Positions 16,338 through 25,619 are shown, counted from the first letter of the stretch. The stretch: 56,267 nucleotides of DNA from Desulfovibrio cuneatus DSM 11391 (GCF_000430005.1 NZ_AUCY01000023.1:1-56267); one strand, 5' to 3'. Notes: generated from the sequence alone by a model not told the origin. Made by a program: numbers and translations.

Positions 16338-16515
16338 TATGGGGGACGCTGTCCCCCATACCCCCTGCAAGGGGAATGATTCCCCTTGACCCCCATTTGC
16401 GTGCAGCTTTTCGCGTAGCGAAAAACTGCACGCTGATGCGGGGTTCCAAGGGCATCATGCCCTTGGCGGTGGGGGTTGGGGAGGCAGAGCCTCCCCAAGA
16501 AGTATTCAGCGTTTC
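16338..16515. repeat. Family A modular palindromic repeat, copy A3 (inverted)
   Basis: On the reverse strand: TAGGAAACGCTGA from the queA stop, GGGGAGGCTCTGCCTCCCC, CAAGGGCATGATGCCCTTG, variable hairpin arms GCGTGCAGTTTTTCGC and GCGAAAAGCTGCACGC, AAGGGGAATCATTCCCCTT, GGGGGACAGCGTCCCCC. Confidence 0.85.
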
Positions 16516-17763
16516 CTAAGGGGTTATGAGCATGGCATCCCCATAAGAAAAAAAGCGATAACCCTGCTGCACGGCTTGGGTGTAGGCATCCAGCACGCGC
16601 TCCCGCCCGACAAGGGCAGAAACCAGCATAAGCAGGGAAGATTCCGGCAGGTGGAAGTTGGTAATAAGGCCGTCAATAACATGGAACTGCTTGCCGGGGT
16701 AGAGGAATGTGTTGATCCAGCCCTGGAAGGGAGCAAGGGAAAAGGGCCCAGGCTCCCCATGTGTTTGTTCCTGCCCTTCATGCTGCACCTGCCAAATGCC
16801 TTCCAGCACACGGGTGCTGGTGGTGCCCACGGTAATCACCGGGCGGCCTTCCTGCTTGGCGGCTTCAATGGCAGCGGCAGTGGCAGGGGAAAGTTCGGCA
16901 TATTCCGCGTGCATGGGGTGCTGGCGAATGTCTTCACAGCGCACCGGGCTAAAGGTGCCATAGCCCACGTACAGGGTCACTTCTGCCCACTGCCGCCCGC
17001 TGGCCAGCAGGGCTTCCTTCAGGGCCGGGGTAAAATGCAGCCCGGCGGTGGGGGCCGCCACGGAACCTGCCTTGCCGCTGTGGGCGTACACCGTTTGGTA
17101 GCGCTCCGCATCCATGGCATCCAGTTGTTGGGCGGCACCCGGCTGGGCTGTTGTTGCGCCCGTTTCCGGTGCCACTACCGCGCCTGTTTCCGGTGCCGCT
17201 ACCGCGCCTTGCTGGCGCTTGATGTACGGCGGCAAGGGCAGCCTGCCTGCCTCGGTTATGGCTTCCAGCAAATCGCCCTGCCAGTAAAAGGCCAGCTTGG
17301 CGTGCCCGAATTCACCGCGTTCCAGCAGGGTGGCCTGCAAGCGGGGGGAAAAGGCTACGGTTTCGCCCTGCGCCACTTTTTTGGAAGAACGCAGCAGCCC
17401 TTCAATTGCAGCCCGTTGCCAGCCTGTGCCCGTGGCAACTGTTGTTGCATCGGCCTTGGGCAGGCAGGCGCAGGGCTGGCCCTGCACCAGGGGCAGGGGG
17501 GTAAGCACCAGGCATTCCACCCGGCCCCCGGTAGGGCGCTGGCCGAACAAACGGGCAGGCACTACGCGGGAATTGTTGGCTACCAGCAGGCAGTTTTCAG
17601 GTAAGTGACTGATAAGTTCCGAAAAAAGCGCATGCTGCACAGGCCCTTGCTGCCGTGGCAGCACCATAAGGCGGGAAGCGCCACGCACCGCCGGGGGGCA
17701 TTGGGCTATTTGAGCTTCCGGCAGGTCAAAGCGGTAGGAAGAGAGGCAAAAATCGGTTTCCAA
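16516..17763 (-). CDS. queA: S-adenosylmethionine:tRNA ribosyltransferase-isomerase
   Basis: 415 residues. Transfers and isomerises the ribosyl moiety of SAM to preQ1-tRNA in queuosine synthesis. Signatures: YRFDLPEAQIAQCP at the N-terminus, LLVANNSRVVPARL, SVAAPTAGLHFTPAL, VGYGTFSPVR and NFHLPESSLLMLVSA. An inserted Ala/Gly/Thr-rich stretch at about residues 190-220, with GAVVAPETGA-like tandem units, makes it longer than the usual 340-360. The TAG stop joins the A3 repeat directly. Confidence 0.95.
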   Translation of the reverse strand: METDFCLSSYRFDLPEAQIAQCPPAVRGASRLMVLPRQQGPVQHALFSELISHLPENCLLVANNSRVVPARLFGQRPTGGRVECLVLTPLPLVQGQPCACLPKADATTVATGTGWQRAAIEGLLRSSKKVAQGETVAFSPRLQATLLERGEFGHAKLAFYWQGDLLEAITEAGRLPLPPYIKRQQGAVAAPETGAVVAPETGATTAQPGAAQQLDAMDAERYQTVYAHSGKAGSVAAPTAGLHFTPALKEALLASGRQWAEVTLYVGYGTFSPVRCEDIRQHPMHAEYAELSPATAAAIEAAKQEGRPVITVGTTSTRVLEGIWQVQHEGQEQTHGEPGPFSLAPFQGWINTFLYPGKQFHVIDGLITNFHLPESSLLMLVSALVGRERVLDAYTQAVQQGYRFFSYGDAMLITP

Positions 17764-17882
17764 GGTGTGTCCGTTGCGTGTGGCAAAAGGGGTTATGCAG
17801 GCGGTGCCGGGGCGGGGTAATTATCCGGCGTTGCTTTTTATCTGTTTTTCACTAGAATAAAGTGGGTGTCGGAACGTGTTTC

Positions 17883-18072
17883 CAAGGAAACGCTGATTTA
17901 TTCCGTTTGGCGGTGTTACTTTATTTTTTTTGAAACAGTCGAGGACCGAAGAGTCCACTCCTGCTTCAAAAAAAACTCGTGCCTAGCCAAACGAAATAAC
18001 TGCGCGTTTCCAAAATGCTATGTAATCAGCCATTCCCTAAGGAACCACTGATTTAATGGTATGTTGGAAACA
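17883..18072. repeat. Family R MITE-like repeat, copy R4 (inverted) abutting a second left end
   Basis: GGAAACGCTGATTTATTCCG and GTTTGGCGGTG at the left; ACTCGTGCCTAGCCAAACGA then AATAACTGCGCGTTTCC at the right, ending CCATTCCCTAAGG at 18041. It lacks the large core. Immediately after, GGAACCACTGATTTAATGG starts a second, truncated left end (18041-18072). The remaining 17764-17882 is the queA upstream region. Confidence 0.75.
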
Positions 18073-18167
18073 GGCCTGTTCAGGCCACGTTGCCTTGGCG
18101 CAAACAATAACATACTTCATTTGCGGCGAAAACCCCTGTCCCCAGGGTGCCGAAGCAGGAGCCAGCA

Positions 18168-19472
18168 GTGCGCGTACTTATTATTGGTTCTGGCGGGCGT
18201 GAACACGCCCTGGCCTGGAAAATAAACCAAAGCTCCCTTAAGCCAGAGGTGTTCATTGCCCCTGGCAACAGTGGCACCGCCACGGAAGGCACCAACGTGC
18301 CCATTTCCGAAGGCAACATTGCCGCCCTTATGGCCTTTATTAAGGAAAAGGGCATCGACTTTGTCATTCCCGGGCCGGAACTGCCCCTGGTGCAAGGCAT
18401 TGCCGATGCCTGTGAAGAAGCCGGGGTGCCCTGCTTTGGACCAAAGCGCTATGCCGCCGGGCTGGAAGCTTCCAAGTCGTTTTCCAAAACAATGATGCTG
18501 GAAACAGGCGTGCCCACCGCCCCCTTCAAGGTATTTACCAATTACGAAAAAGCCGCAAAATATGTGGACTCCTGCGCGCGCCCCCTGGTGGTGAAGGCAG
18601 ACGGCCTTGCCGCAGGCAAAGGCGTGGTGGTGGCAAAAACAGCGGATGAAGCCAAAGCAGCCCTTAAAGCCATGCTGGTGGACAAAATGTTCGGTTCTGC
18701 TGGCAGCACCGTGGTGGTGGAAGATGTGCTGGTGGGGGAAGAAGCTTCCTTCCTGGCTTTTTGCGACGGCGAAACCGTTATTCCCCTGCCTTCCGCCCAG
18801 GACCACAAAGCCGTGTTCGATGGCGACACAGGCCCCAACACAGGGGGCATGGGGGCCTACAGCCCTGCCCCGGTGGCCCCGGAACATATGTACGACGAGC
18901 TTGTGGCCCTTAGCATGCGCCCCATTTTGAAAGAACTGAAAAAACGCGGGCAGCCCTTTACCGGCATTTTGTATGCAGGCCTTATGATGACAGAAAAAGG
19001 CCCCCAAGTGCTGGAATATAACGTGCGCTTTGGCGACCCGGAATGCCAGCCCCTGCTTATGCGCCTTGAAGGTGACCTGTTGCAGGTTATGCTGGCGGCC
19101 GCCCAGCACCGCCTGCATGAAGTAACCCTGGCTATTTCGCCAAAAACCGCTCTGTGTGTAGTGATTGCTGCCAAAGGCTACCCCGGCGAGTTCCCCAAAG
19201 GCATGCCCATTTCTGGCCTGGAAGCGGCAGAAGCCGCTGTGCCGGGCAAGGTAAAAGTGTTCCATGCCGGGGCACGCACTGAAAATGGACAGGTTGTTTC
19301 CGCTGGTGGGCGCATTCTTGGGGTAACGGCCCTTGGGGCCGACCTTGCCGAAGCGCAAAAAAATGCCTATGCCGCCGCTGCCGCCATTCGGATGGAAAAC
19401 ATGCACTTTCGCCGCGACATTGGCAGCAAAGGGCTTACTAATTGCTGGGCCTGTTCCGGCAAGGGGGAATAA
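18168..19472 (+). CDS. purD: Phosphoribosylamine-glycine ligase
   Basis: 434 residues from GTG 18168, chosen because AGGAG lies 7 bases upstream and the first residues (M/V)RVLIIGSGGREHALAWK are the family start; an in-frame GTG at 18147 is less likely. ATP-grasp motifs: PLVVKADGLAAGKGVV, the acidic EYNVRFGDPECQ and TGGMGAYSPAP. The extreme C-terminus (FRRDIGSKGLTNCWACSGKGE) is longer than usual. Second step of purine synthesis. The stop overlaps the purE start (TAATG). Confidence 0.95.
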   Translation: MRVLIIGSGGREHALAWKINQSSLKPEVFIAPGNSGTATEGTNVPISEGNIAALMAFIKEKGIDFVIPGPELPLVQGIADACEEAGVPCFGPKRYAAGLEASKSFSKTMMLETGVPTAPFKVFTNYEKAAKYVDSCARPLVVKADGLAAGKGVVVAKTADEAKAALKAMLVDKMFGSAGSTVVVEDVLVGEEASFLAFCDGETVIPLPSAQDHKAVFDGDTGPNTGGMGAYSPAPVAPEHMYDELVALSMRPILKELKKRGQPFTGILYAGLMMTEKGPQVLEYNVRFGDPECQPLLMRLEGDLLQVMLAAAQHRLHEVTLAISPKTALCVVIAAKGYPGEFPKGMPISGLEAAEAAVPGKVKVFHAGARTENGQVVSAGGRILGVTALGADLAEAQKNAYAAAAAIRMENMHFRRDIGSKGLTNCWACSGKGE

Positions 19473-19963
19473 TGACACAAGTAGCCGTTTTTATTGGTAG
19501 CGGTTCGGACGAAGACACCGTGCGCCCATGTGTTGATATATTGGAAAAGTTGGGTATTTCCTACCTGTTCACCGTTACTTCCGCCCACCGCACCCCCCAG
19601 CGCACTGAAACGCTGGTGGAGCAAATGGAAAAAGAAGGCTGCCAGGTGTACATTTGCGCCGCTGGCATGGCTGCCCACCTTGCGGGCGCTGTGGCTGCCC
19701 GCACCATTAAGCCCGTGGTGGGTATTCCTGTAACGGCTTCTGCCCTTGGGGGCATGGACGCCCTGCTGGCTACGGTTATGATGCCCCCTGGCTTCCCTGT
19801 TGCCACGGTTGCCCTGGATAAAGCCGGGGCCCGCAATGCCGCCTGGTTTGCCGCCCAAATTCTGGCCCTGCACGACCCGGCCCTGGCAAAACGCTTGCAG
19901 GAAGAACGTTCCGCCTTTGTGGATGATGTGAAAAAGGCTGCCAAAAAAGTAGAAGGCCGCTAG
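19472..19963 (+). CDS. purE: N5-carboxyaminoimidazole ribonucleotide mutase
   Basis: 163 residues. Motifs GSGSDEDTVRPCVDILEKLG, TSAHRTPQRT (catalytic His), CAAGMAAHLAGAVAART and GIPVTASALGGMDALL. Class I versus class II use cannot be settled from sequence alone. Translationally coupled to purD through TAATG. Confidence 0.95.
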   Translation: MTQVAVFIGSGSDEDTVRPCVDILEKLGISYLFTVTSAHRTPQRTETLVEQMEKEGCQVYICAAGMAAHLAGAVAARTIKPVVGIPVTASALGGMDALLATVMMPPGFPVATVALDKAGARNAAWFAAQILALHDPALAKRLQEERSAFVDDVKKAAKKVEGR

Positions 19964-19965
19964 GC

Positions 19966-20505
19966 ATGGGTCCCCTGGCCCGCGTTGCGCGTTCGCTTGG
20001 GTTAAGTGCCGCCGTGCTTTGCCTTGCCATTGTGGCAGGGTGTGCGGGCAAGGGCACGCAGCCTGAGCCCGGCGGTGCCGGGGCCGCTGCCCCTGTGCCC
20101 CTGGCCCCTTTGGGGAGCTATGCCCTGGAAGGCCCCCCCCTGTTCATTGTGGGGGAATTTAAGGGCGTGGCCCTGGAAGGCACCATGGACAGGCACGTTA
20201 TGGTGGGTCTTGGCAAAATGGAAATGCACGGCACGGACAAAGCCCAGGGTTTTTTTTGTGAATCCAGGGTGAATGCCCAGCCCACAGAAAAAGGCCGCAT
20301 TCGCGGGGTGTTTGATTGCACGGAAGGTGTGGTGCTGCTCTTTACCATGCGCGCCCTTGGGCCAGACCAGGGCATTGCCGTGGGCAGGGCCGAAGCCAAG
20401 GGTGAAACGCTGGTGCTGTTCTTCCACAGCAGCAAGGAAGAAGCGGAACGCCGCTTCCCGGAAGTGAAGCGGACTGTACTGGAAGCCGTGAAGCGAACAA
20501 AGTAA
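19966..20505 (+). CDS. Hypothetical lipoprotein following purE
   Basis: 179 residues, not recognised. Signal peptide with lipobox VAGC (Cys near residue 26), a short Ala/Gly/Pro linker, then a beta-rich domain (FIVGEFKGVALEGTMDRHVM) containing two further Cys. It starts 2 bases after the purE stop, so it is probably co-transcribed with purD-purE although no functional link is known. Confidence 0.75.
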   Translation: MGPLARVARSLGLSAAVLCLAIVAGCAGKGTQPEPGGAGAAAPVPLAPLGSYALEGPPLFIVGEFKGVALEGTMDRHVMVGLGKMEMHGTDKAQGFFCESRVNAQPTEKGRIRGVFDCTEGVVLLFTMRALGPDQGIAVGRAEAKGETLVLFFHSSKEEAERRFPEVKRTVLEAVKRTK

Positions 20506-20516
20506 AATTGTATTTT

Positions 20517-20541
20517 ATTGGGGGACAGCGTCCCCCATACA
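20517..20541. repeat. Solitary family A hairpin (A6)
   Basis: Single copy of GGGGGACAGCGTCCCCC, 12 bases after the lipoprotein stop, without the other modules of family A. Confidence 0.65.
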
Positions 20542-20601
20542 ATTAATACATTCAAGATGCAATGCTCTCTAATTGTTCTTAGATTTTAGTCTGGAGCCAT
20601 T

Positions 20602-21408
20602 ATGCCCACCGCCATCCACTGGAAGCACCGAATGTTCGCCGCCCTGCTGGGCATTGCCATGCCCGGTTTGGGGCAGCTTTATGGCGGGCAGCAAAAAAAA
20701 GGCCTGTGGGTGTATACCCTGATGCAGGTAGGGTTGCCATTTGCCTTTTTGGCGGTGTGGGGGCTTGCCCCGGCAGGGGCAGTGTACCCCATGTTGCTGG
20801 CCCTGGCAGCCACCACGTTTGCCCTGTTGCTGTGGAGCCTGGGGGATGCTGCGCTGGAAGTAAACCCGGAGTTGGAGCAGGCATTTTTTGTGGGCACTGG
20901 CAAGCAGCAGCTTACCAAAGTGGCCCTTGCCCTTGTGCTGTTTGCGGGCATGCTGCTGAACCCCTTTGAGCAGGTGTGGACAAACCGGGTAGCCAATTTT
21001 GTTATGGGGTCTACCTCCATGGCTCCTGTGCTGCAAAAGGACGATTCTTTTTTTGTGAACGTGCAGGCCTTTGCTGCCCATGGCCCCCAGGTGGGGGATA
21101 TTGTCACGGTTCGTCCTATGGTAGGCAGTGAACATTCCGTGGTGCGCCAGGTGGCAGGGTTGCCAGGGCAGGTGGTTGCGCTGTTGCCAGAAACCGCTAT
21201 GCCGGAAGGCTTGCCGCGGCCAGCAGCAAACGAGCCCTTTACCTTGCCCCCTGGGTTTATGTATGTGCGTACAGTGAACCCGGAATTTTCATCTGCTGGC
21301 ATAATGCCAATAGGGTTGTTGCAGGGCAGGGTGGAATATATATTTTGGCCCCCCTCCCGCCTGGGTGCAGTGAGCGGTGCGGGGCACATGCCCATAGTTA
21401 TTCAATAA
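20602..21408 (+). CDS. Signal peptidase I-like protein with altered catalytic residue and N-terminal TM2-like segment
   Basis: 268 residues. The N-terminal part has PGLGQLYGGQQKKGLWVY (TM2-like) and several hydrophobic segments up to about residue 120. The C-terminal part matches S26 signal peptidases: GSTSMAPVL (Ser139, box B) and VRQVAGLPGQVV (box D). In active enzymes box D reads KR-x-GLPGD with a catalytic Lys; here the Lys position is Arg182. Box E is also degraded (VNPEFSSAG in place of GDNxxxSxDSR). It may be inactive or use a different general base. The main lepB must be elsewhere in the genome. Monocistronic. Confidence 0.72.
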   Translation: MPTAIHWKHRMFAALLGIAMPGLGQLYGGQQKKGLWVYTLMQVGLPFAFLAVWGLAPAGAVYPMLLALAATTFALLLWSLGDAALEVNPELEQAFFVGTGKQQLTKVALALVLFAGMLLNPFEQVWTNRVANFVMGSTSMAPVLQKDDSFFVNVQAFAAHGPQVGDIVTVRPMVGSEHSVVRQVAGLPGQVVALLPETAMPEGLPRPAANEPFTLPPGFMYVRTVNPEFSSAGIMPIGLLQGRVEYIFWPPSRLGAVSGAGHMPIVIQ

Positions 21409-21423
21409 ATTTATTGGTTTATC

Positions 21424-21662
21424 TTGGGGGACGCTGTCCCCCAACCCCCCCTGCAAGGGACGTGACGCCCCTTGACCCCCATTTTCGTTCATGTTTCCGC
21501 TCTACGGGAACATGAACGTAGATGCGGGTTCCAAGAGGACAATTGTGCAGGAAGCACAATTGGGAACCGCCCGCAGGGCGGGAGCCGAAGGTCGAGGCCC
21601 AGGACGGGCCGAGTCAATCATGCCCTTGGCGGAAGGGTTTGGGGAGGCAGAGCCTCACCAAG
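21424..21662. repeat. Family A repeat, copy A4 (inverted) containing module E
   Basis: Reverse strand order: degraded GGGGAGG hairpin, module E (CAATTGTGC/GCACAATTG hairpin; CCGCCCGCAGGGCGG hairpin; GAGGCCCAGGACGGGCC), variable hairpin arms CGTTCATGTTCCCG and CGGAAACATGAACG, AAGGGGCGTCACGTCCCTT, GGGGGACAGCGTCCCCC. It occupies nearly all of the 309-base gap before the peptidase gene. Confidence 0.82.
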
Positions 21663-21717
21663 TAAAGGACCACGACATGCCTACATCGCCGGAACGGCGT
21701 TTATTTAAGGAGCTTTT

Positions 21718-24612
21718 ATGACTATTGTTCACGGTTTTTCCCTTGTGGAAGAAACACATATTGCCGAACTGGACAGCACGGCCCGCCTGTGGCGGCATGA
21801 AAAAACGCAGGCTGTGCTGCTTTCCTTTACCAATACCGATGAAAACAAGGTGTTCGGGGTGAGCTTTCGCACCCCGCCGCCTGATTCTACCGGGGTGGCG
21901 CACATTCTGGAACACTCTGTGCTGTGCGGTTCTGAAAAATACCCGGTGAAGGAACCTTTTGTGGAGTTGCTTAAAGGCTCGCTGCAAACGTTCCTCAATG
22001 CATTCACCTACCCAGATAAAACCTGCTACCCAGTGGCAAGCTGCAACCTGCGCGATTTCCGTAACCTGACGGACGTGTACCTGGACGCGGTATTTTTTCC
22101 GCGTATTACCGAAGAAATTTTCCAGCAGGAAGGCTGGCACCTGGAAGCAGACAGCGCCGATGCCCCCCTTACCTACAAGGGCGTGGTGTATAATGAAATG
22201 AAGGGTGTGTTTTCCTCGCCGGAATCGGTGCTGGGGCGCTATTCCTTGCATGCCTTGTTCCCGGACACGGTGTACGGCCTTGAATCCGGCGGCGACCCCA
22301 AAGTTATTCCGGCCCTGACCTATGCCGATTTTGTGGGCTTTCACCAGCAGTATTACCACCCCACCAACGGGCGCTTCTTTTTTTGGGGCGACGACAACGA
22401 AACGGAACGCCTTGAACTGCTGAACAAGGTGCTGCAACGCTTTGACGCCCGCCCTGTGGATTCTTCCATTGGCATTCAGCCCTTTTTTACTGCCCCGCGT
22501 GAAGTGCAGGTGCCGTTTGCCGCCGGGGAAGGGGAAAAGGCCATGGCCACCCTTAACTGGCTGCTGCCGGAAACGGCGGAAACAGAACTGAACCTGGGCC
22601 TGCGCATGCTGGAACATATTCTGCTGGGTATGCCTGCCTCGCCCTTACGCCGGGCGCTTATGGAATCTGGCCTGGGGGAAGATTTGGCAGGACAGGGCCT
22701 GGAAACAGAACTGCGCCAAATGACCTTTGACATTGGCCTGAAAGGCATGGCGGAAGAGAACATTCCCCACATGCAGGCCCTGATTCTGGAAACACTGCAA
22801 ACCTTGGTGAAACAGGGCATTAGCCCCGAAGCGGTGGACGCTGCCGTGAACAGCATTGAATTTTCCTTGCGGGAGAATAACACAGGCAAGTTCCCTGTGG
22901 GGCTTTCCGTAATGCTGCGGAGCCTGACCACCTGGCTGCATGAAGGGAACCCCTTTGCCCCGCTGCGGTTTGAAGGCCCCCTGGCCGCCATCAAAGGCCG
23001 CATTGCCAGCGGGGAACGCTATTTTGAAGGGCTTGTGCAGCGCTGGTTGCTGGAAAACACCCACCGCATAACCGTGGCCCTGTTGCCCCAGCCGGAGCTT
23101 GCCCAAGTGCAGGAACAAGAGGAAAAAGCCGCCCTTGCCGCCATTGCCGCAGGCATGAGCCGTGCAGAACGCCAGGCTGTTGTGGAAAATGCCGCTGCCT
23201 TGCAACGCATGCAGGGTGAACCGGACAAGGCCGAAGACCTTGCCACCATTCCCCGCTTGCTTGTGGGGGATTTGCCCCGCACCAACGCGCACATTGAGTC
23301 CAAGCAGGTTGCCCCGGCCCCGGTGGTGTTTTTTCAGCCCCAGCCCACGGCAGGCATTGCCTATGTGGAAGTGTGCTTCAGCCTAGATGCCGTACCCGAC
23401 CAACTCTTGCCCCTGGTGCCTTTGTTTGGCAGGGCATTGGTGGAAATGGGCACCCAAAACCGCTCCTTTACCACCCTGAACATGGACATTGCCCGCTTTA
23501 CCGGGGGTATTGATTCTGACCTGCTGTTCCTGACCCGTGCAGATTCCGGCGCGGCCCTTGGTATGATGGGTATTTCCGGCAAGGCTGCGCCAGACAAGCT
23601 GGAAGCCCTGTTTGAACTGCTACGCGACGTGCTTGCCGCCCCAAGTTTTGACCAGAAAGACCGCTTTTTAAGCATGGTGCTGGAAGAAAAGGCCCGGCAG
23701 GAGCATGGTCTTGTGCCCGCAGGGCACACCGTGGTGGCGGCCCGGCTGCGGGCAAGCCTTGCCCCGGCAGCCTGGCTCAGTGAACAGGCCAGCGGCCTGG
23801 AAGCATTGTATGCCCTGCGGACTTTGGCTACCCAGGTGGAAAACGACTGGCCCGCTGTGCTTGAAAACCTGCACACCCTTGCCCGGTGCATTATTACCCA
23901 AAGTGGTATGCAGGTGAACCTGACCGCCCTGCCGGAGCAGGAACAGCCCCTTGGCCGCCTTACCAGTGCCCTGGCAGCAGCCCTGCCTACAACATCCCCA
24001 CCCAAGGCCCTGCGCAGCGTGGCAAACATTCCGGCGCGGGAAGCCCTGGTGCTGCCTGCCCAGGTGAACTATGTGGGCAAAGGCGTGAACCTGTTTACCA
24101 CTGGCTATGCCTGGCACGGTTCTGCCGCAGTTATCCTTAAATACCTGCGCACAGGCTATTTGTGGGAAAAGGTGCGCGTACAGGGGGGTGCCTATGGCTG
24201 CATGTGCGGGCTGGACCGTACAAGCGGTGCCTTTTTCATTGTGTCATACCGCGACCCCAACGTGCTGCCCACGGTGCAGGTGTATGACGGCGTAGCCGCC
24301 CACCTGGCCGAAGGCAACGTGGGCAAGGCAGAACTGGACGCCGCCATTGTGGGGGCCATTGGCGAGCTGGACAGCCACCTGCTGCCAGACGCCAAAGGCT
24401 CTGCGGCGTTTGTGCGCCGCCTGTGCGGCGATACGGAAGCCCGCCGCCAGCAACTGCGTGAGGACATTCTGGGCACCACTGCGGCAGATGTACGCCGCTT
24501 TGGGGAAGCCCTGGCAGCCTTTACCCAACAGGGCCGTATCTGCGCCCTGGGGGGCAATGCCGTGGCCCAGGCTGCGGCTGAGCAAGGGTGGACGAGCGTT
24601 ACCATTCTGTAG
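21718..24612 (+). CDS. PreP-like M16C zinc metallopeptidase (insulinase family)
   Basis: 964 residues with AAGGAG 6 bases upstream of the ATG. The inverted zinc motif HILEH is at 62-66, with further M16C signatures: CGSEKYPVKEPFVELLKGSL, FLNAFTYPDKTCYP and VVYNEMKGVFSSPESVL, the Glu zinc ligand being in the latter. The C-terminal half carries GGAYGCMCGLDRTSGAFFIVSYRDPN. Presequence-protease-like enzymes degrade short unstructured peptides. No signal peptide, so cytosolic. Followed by a strong terminator; monocistronic. Confidence 0.93.
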   Translation: MTIVHGFSLVEETHIAELDSTARLWRHEKTQAVLLSFTNTDENKVFGVSFRTPPPDSTGVAHILEHSVLCGSEKYPVKEPFVELLKGSLQTFLNAFTYPDKTCYPVASCNLRDFRNLTDVYLDAVFFPRITEEIFQQEGWHLEADSADAPLTYKGVVYNEMKGVFSSPESVLGRYSLHALFPDTVYGLESGGDPKVIPALTYADFVGFHQQYYHPTNGRFFFWGDDNETERLELLNKVLQRFDARPVDSSIGIQPFFTAPREVQVPFAAGEGEKAMATLNWLLPETAETELNLGLRMLEHILLGMPASPLRRALMESGLGEDLAGQGLETELRQMTFDIGLKGMAEENIPHMQALILETLQTLVKQGISPEAVDAAVNSIEFSLRENNTGKFPVGLSVMLRSLTTWLHEGNPFAPLRFEGPLAAIKGRIASGERYFEGLVQRWLLENTHRITVALLPQPELAQVQEQEEKAALAAIAAGMSRAERQAVVENAAALQRMQGEPDKAEDLATIPRLLVGDLPRTNAHIESKQVAPAPVVFFQPQPTAGIAYVEVCFSLDAVPDQLLPLVPLFGRALVEMGTQNRSFTTLNMDIARFTGGIDSDLLFLTRADSGAALGMMGISGKAAPDKLEALFELLRDVLAAPSFDQKDRFLSMVLEEKARQEHGLVPAGHTVVAARLRASLAPAAWLSEQASGLEALYALRTLATQVENDWPAVLENLHTLARCIITQSGMQVNLTALPEQEQPLGRLTSALAAALPTTSPPKALRSVANIPAREALVLPAQVNYVGKGVNLFTTGYAWHGSAAVILKYLRTGYLWEKVRVQGGAYGCMCGLDRTSGAFFIVSYRDPNVLPTVQVYDGVAAHLAEGNVGKAELDAAIVGAIGELDSHLLPDAKGSAAFVRRLCGDTEARRQQLREDILGTTAADVRRFGEALAAFTQQGRICALGGNAVAQAAAEQGWTSVTIL

Positions 24613-24706
24613 TGTGTTTTCCGGCCTATGCGCCGGGGCAATGTGTCAAACATATGGCGGCAAAGTTTGCCGCCCGCAGCGAAAGCCTAACGGCCACGCT
24701 GTGAAC

Positions 24707-24748
24707 CCGCACAGCAGGAGAATTATTCCTGCTGTGCGGTATTTTTTT
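24707..24748 (+). terminator. Rho-independent terminator after the M16C peptidase
   Basis: Stem CCGCACAGCAGGA / TCCTGCTGTGCGG, then seven T. The rest of 24613-25035 shows only a second GC hairpin (GGCGGCAAAGTTTGCCGCC at about 24656-24674) and no gene. Confidence 0.85.
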
Positions 24749-25035
24749 AGGGGTTGGGGAAAACGAAACTATTTTGGGAAACTAGGGTGACAAAAGGGGG
24801 TTATTACTGGGAAGCAGTGGAAGGGATTTTGCCAATGTGGCATTGTTCATGCATAATAATGCGGGTTGTACAGTACTTGTGCCGCTGGTTACGGCTGTTC
24901 AACGTAAAAGGTCGCTTCAAACTTTTTACGCGTTCCCTCCTTGGAAATGGAATTAGGCCTGTTTCTGTACGGCATACAATATCTCATCAATTTGTCGAAA
25001 AAGCCCTTTGAATGGCTCTTGTGCCCAAGGGAGTG

Positions 25036-25064
25036 TTGACAAGAAAATAGTTGCGCAGTAGGAT
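25036..25064 (+). promoter_or_regulatory. Sigma-70 promoter of the NlpC/P60 gene
   Basis: TTGACA, 17-base spacer, TAGGAT. The predicted transcription start (about 25071) falls at the in-frame ATG 25072, which is why the later ATG 25111 is preferred as the start codon. Confidence 0.65.
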
Positions 25065-25110
25065 AGAACTTATGTTTTTTCATCAAAAATACTTTCCCCA
25101 ATGTGTTCGT

Positions 25111-25593
25111 ATGCTTACAGGACGCTTTGCCCTGGCCCTTTCCTTGGGTCTTATGCTTTTTGCTGTGGGCTGTGCCAAGCTGCCTTCCCCCACTGCGCCC
25201 GTGGGCAAAGGTTCTGCCAGCGGCCAAGCCATTACCAAAACAGCTTTGTCCAACATTGGCGTACCCTACCGGGCAGGGGGCAACAACCCCAGCCGCGGGT
25301 TTGACTGTTCCGGGCTGGTGTGCTGGACCTATGGTCAGCATGGCATAAATATGCCCCGTACTTCCCAGGAGCAAATGAGCGCTGGCAAGGCGGTTCCTGC
25401 TTCCCAGTTGAAACCGGGCGACCTGGTAGTCTTTAAAATTTCCAACCGGCGTGGGTACCATTCCGGTATTTACTCGGGCGACGGCAAGTTTGTGCACAGC
25501 CCCCGCAAGGGCGACACTGTGCGTGAAGACAGCATGAGTTCAAAATATTGGGCCCCCAAGCTGGTGGCAACGCGACGTGTGGTAAGTAAGTAG
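25111..25593 (+). CDS. NlpC/P60 family lipoprotein (cell-wall endopeptidase)
   Basis: 160 residues from ATG 25111. Signal peptide MLTGRFALAL then SLGLMLFAVGC with lipobox AVGC (Cys21). The NlpC/P60 domain has catalytic Cys66 in FDCSGLVCW, His117 in YHSGIYSG and a third polar residue His129 in FVHSP. Such enzymes cut peptidoglycan stem peptides in the periplasm. An ATG at 25072 in frame would add 13 residues but would be leaderless relative to the promoter at 25036-25064. Terminator downstream. Confidence 0.88.
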   Translation: MLTGRFALALSLGLMLFAVGCAKLPSPTAPVGKGSASGQAITKTALSNIGVPYRAGGNNPSRGFDCSGLVCWTYGQHGINMPRTSQEQMSAGKAVPASQLKPGDLVVFKISNRRGYHSGIYSGDGKFVHSPRKGDTVREDSMSSKYWAPKLVATRRVVSK

Positions 25594-25619
25594 CTCCGCC
25601 TGCCCTGTACATAATGTTT

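Noticed and set aside
18071-18167. Riboswitch before purD
   Set aside because: The stretch is short and lacks the conserved cores of purine, glycine or cobalamin riboswitches; much of it is repeat sequence.
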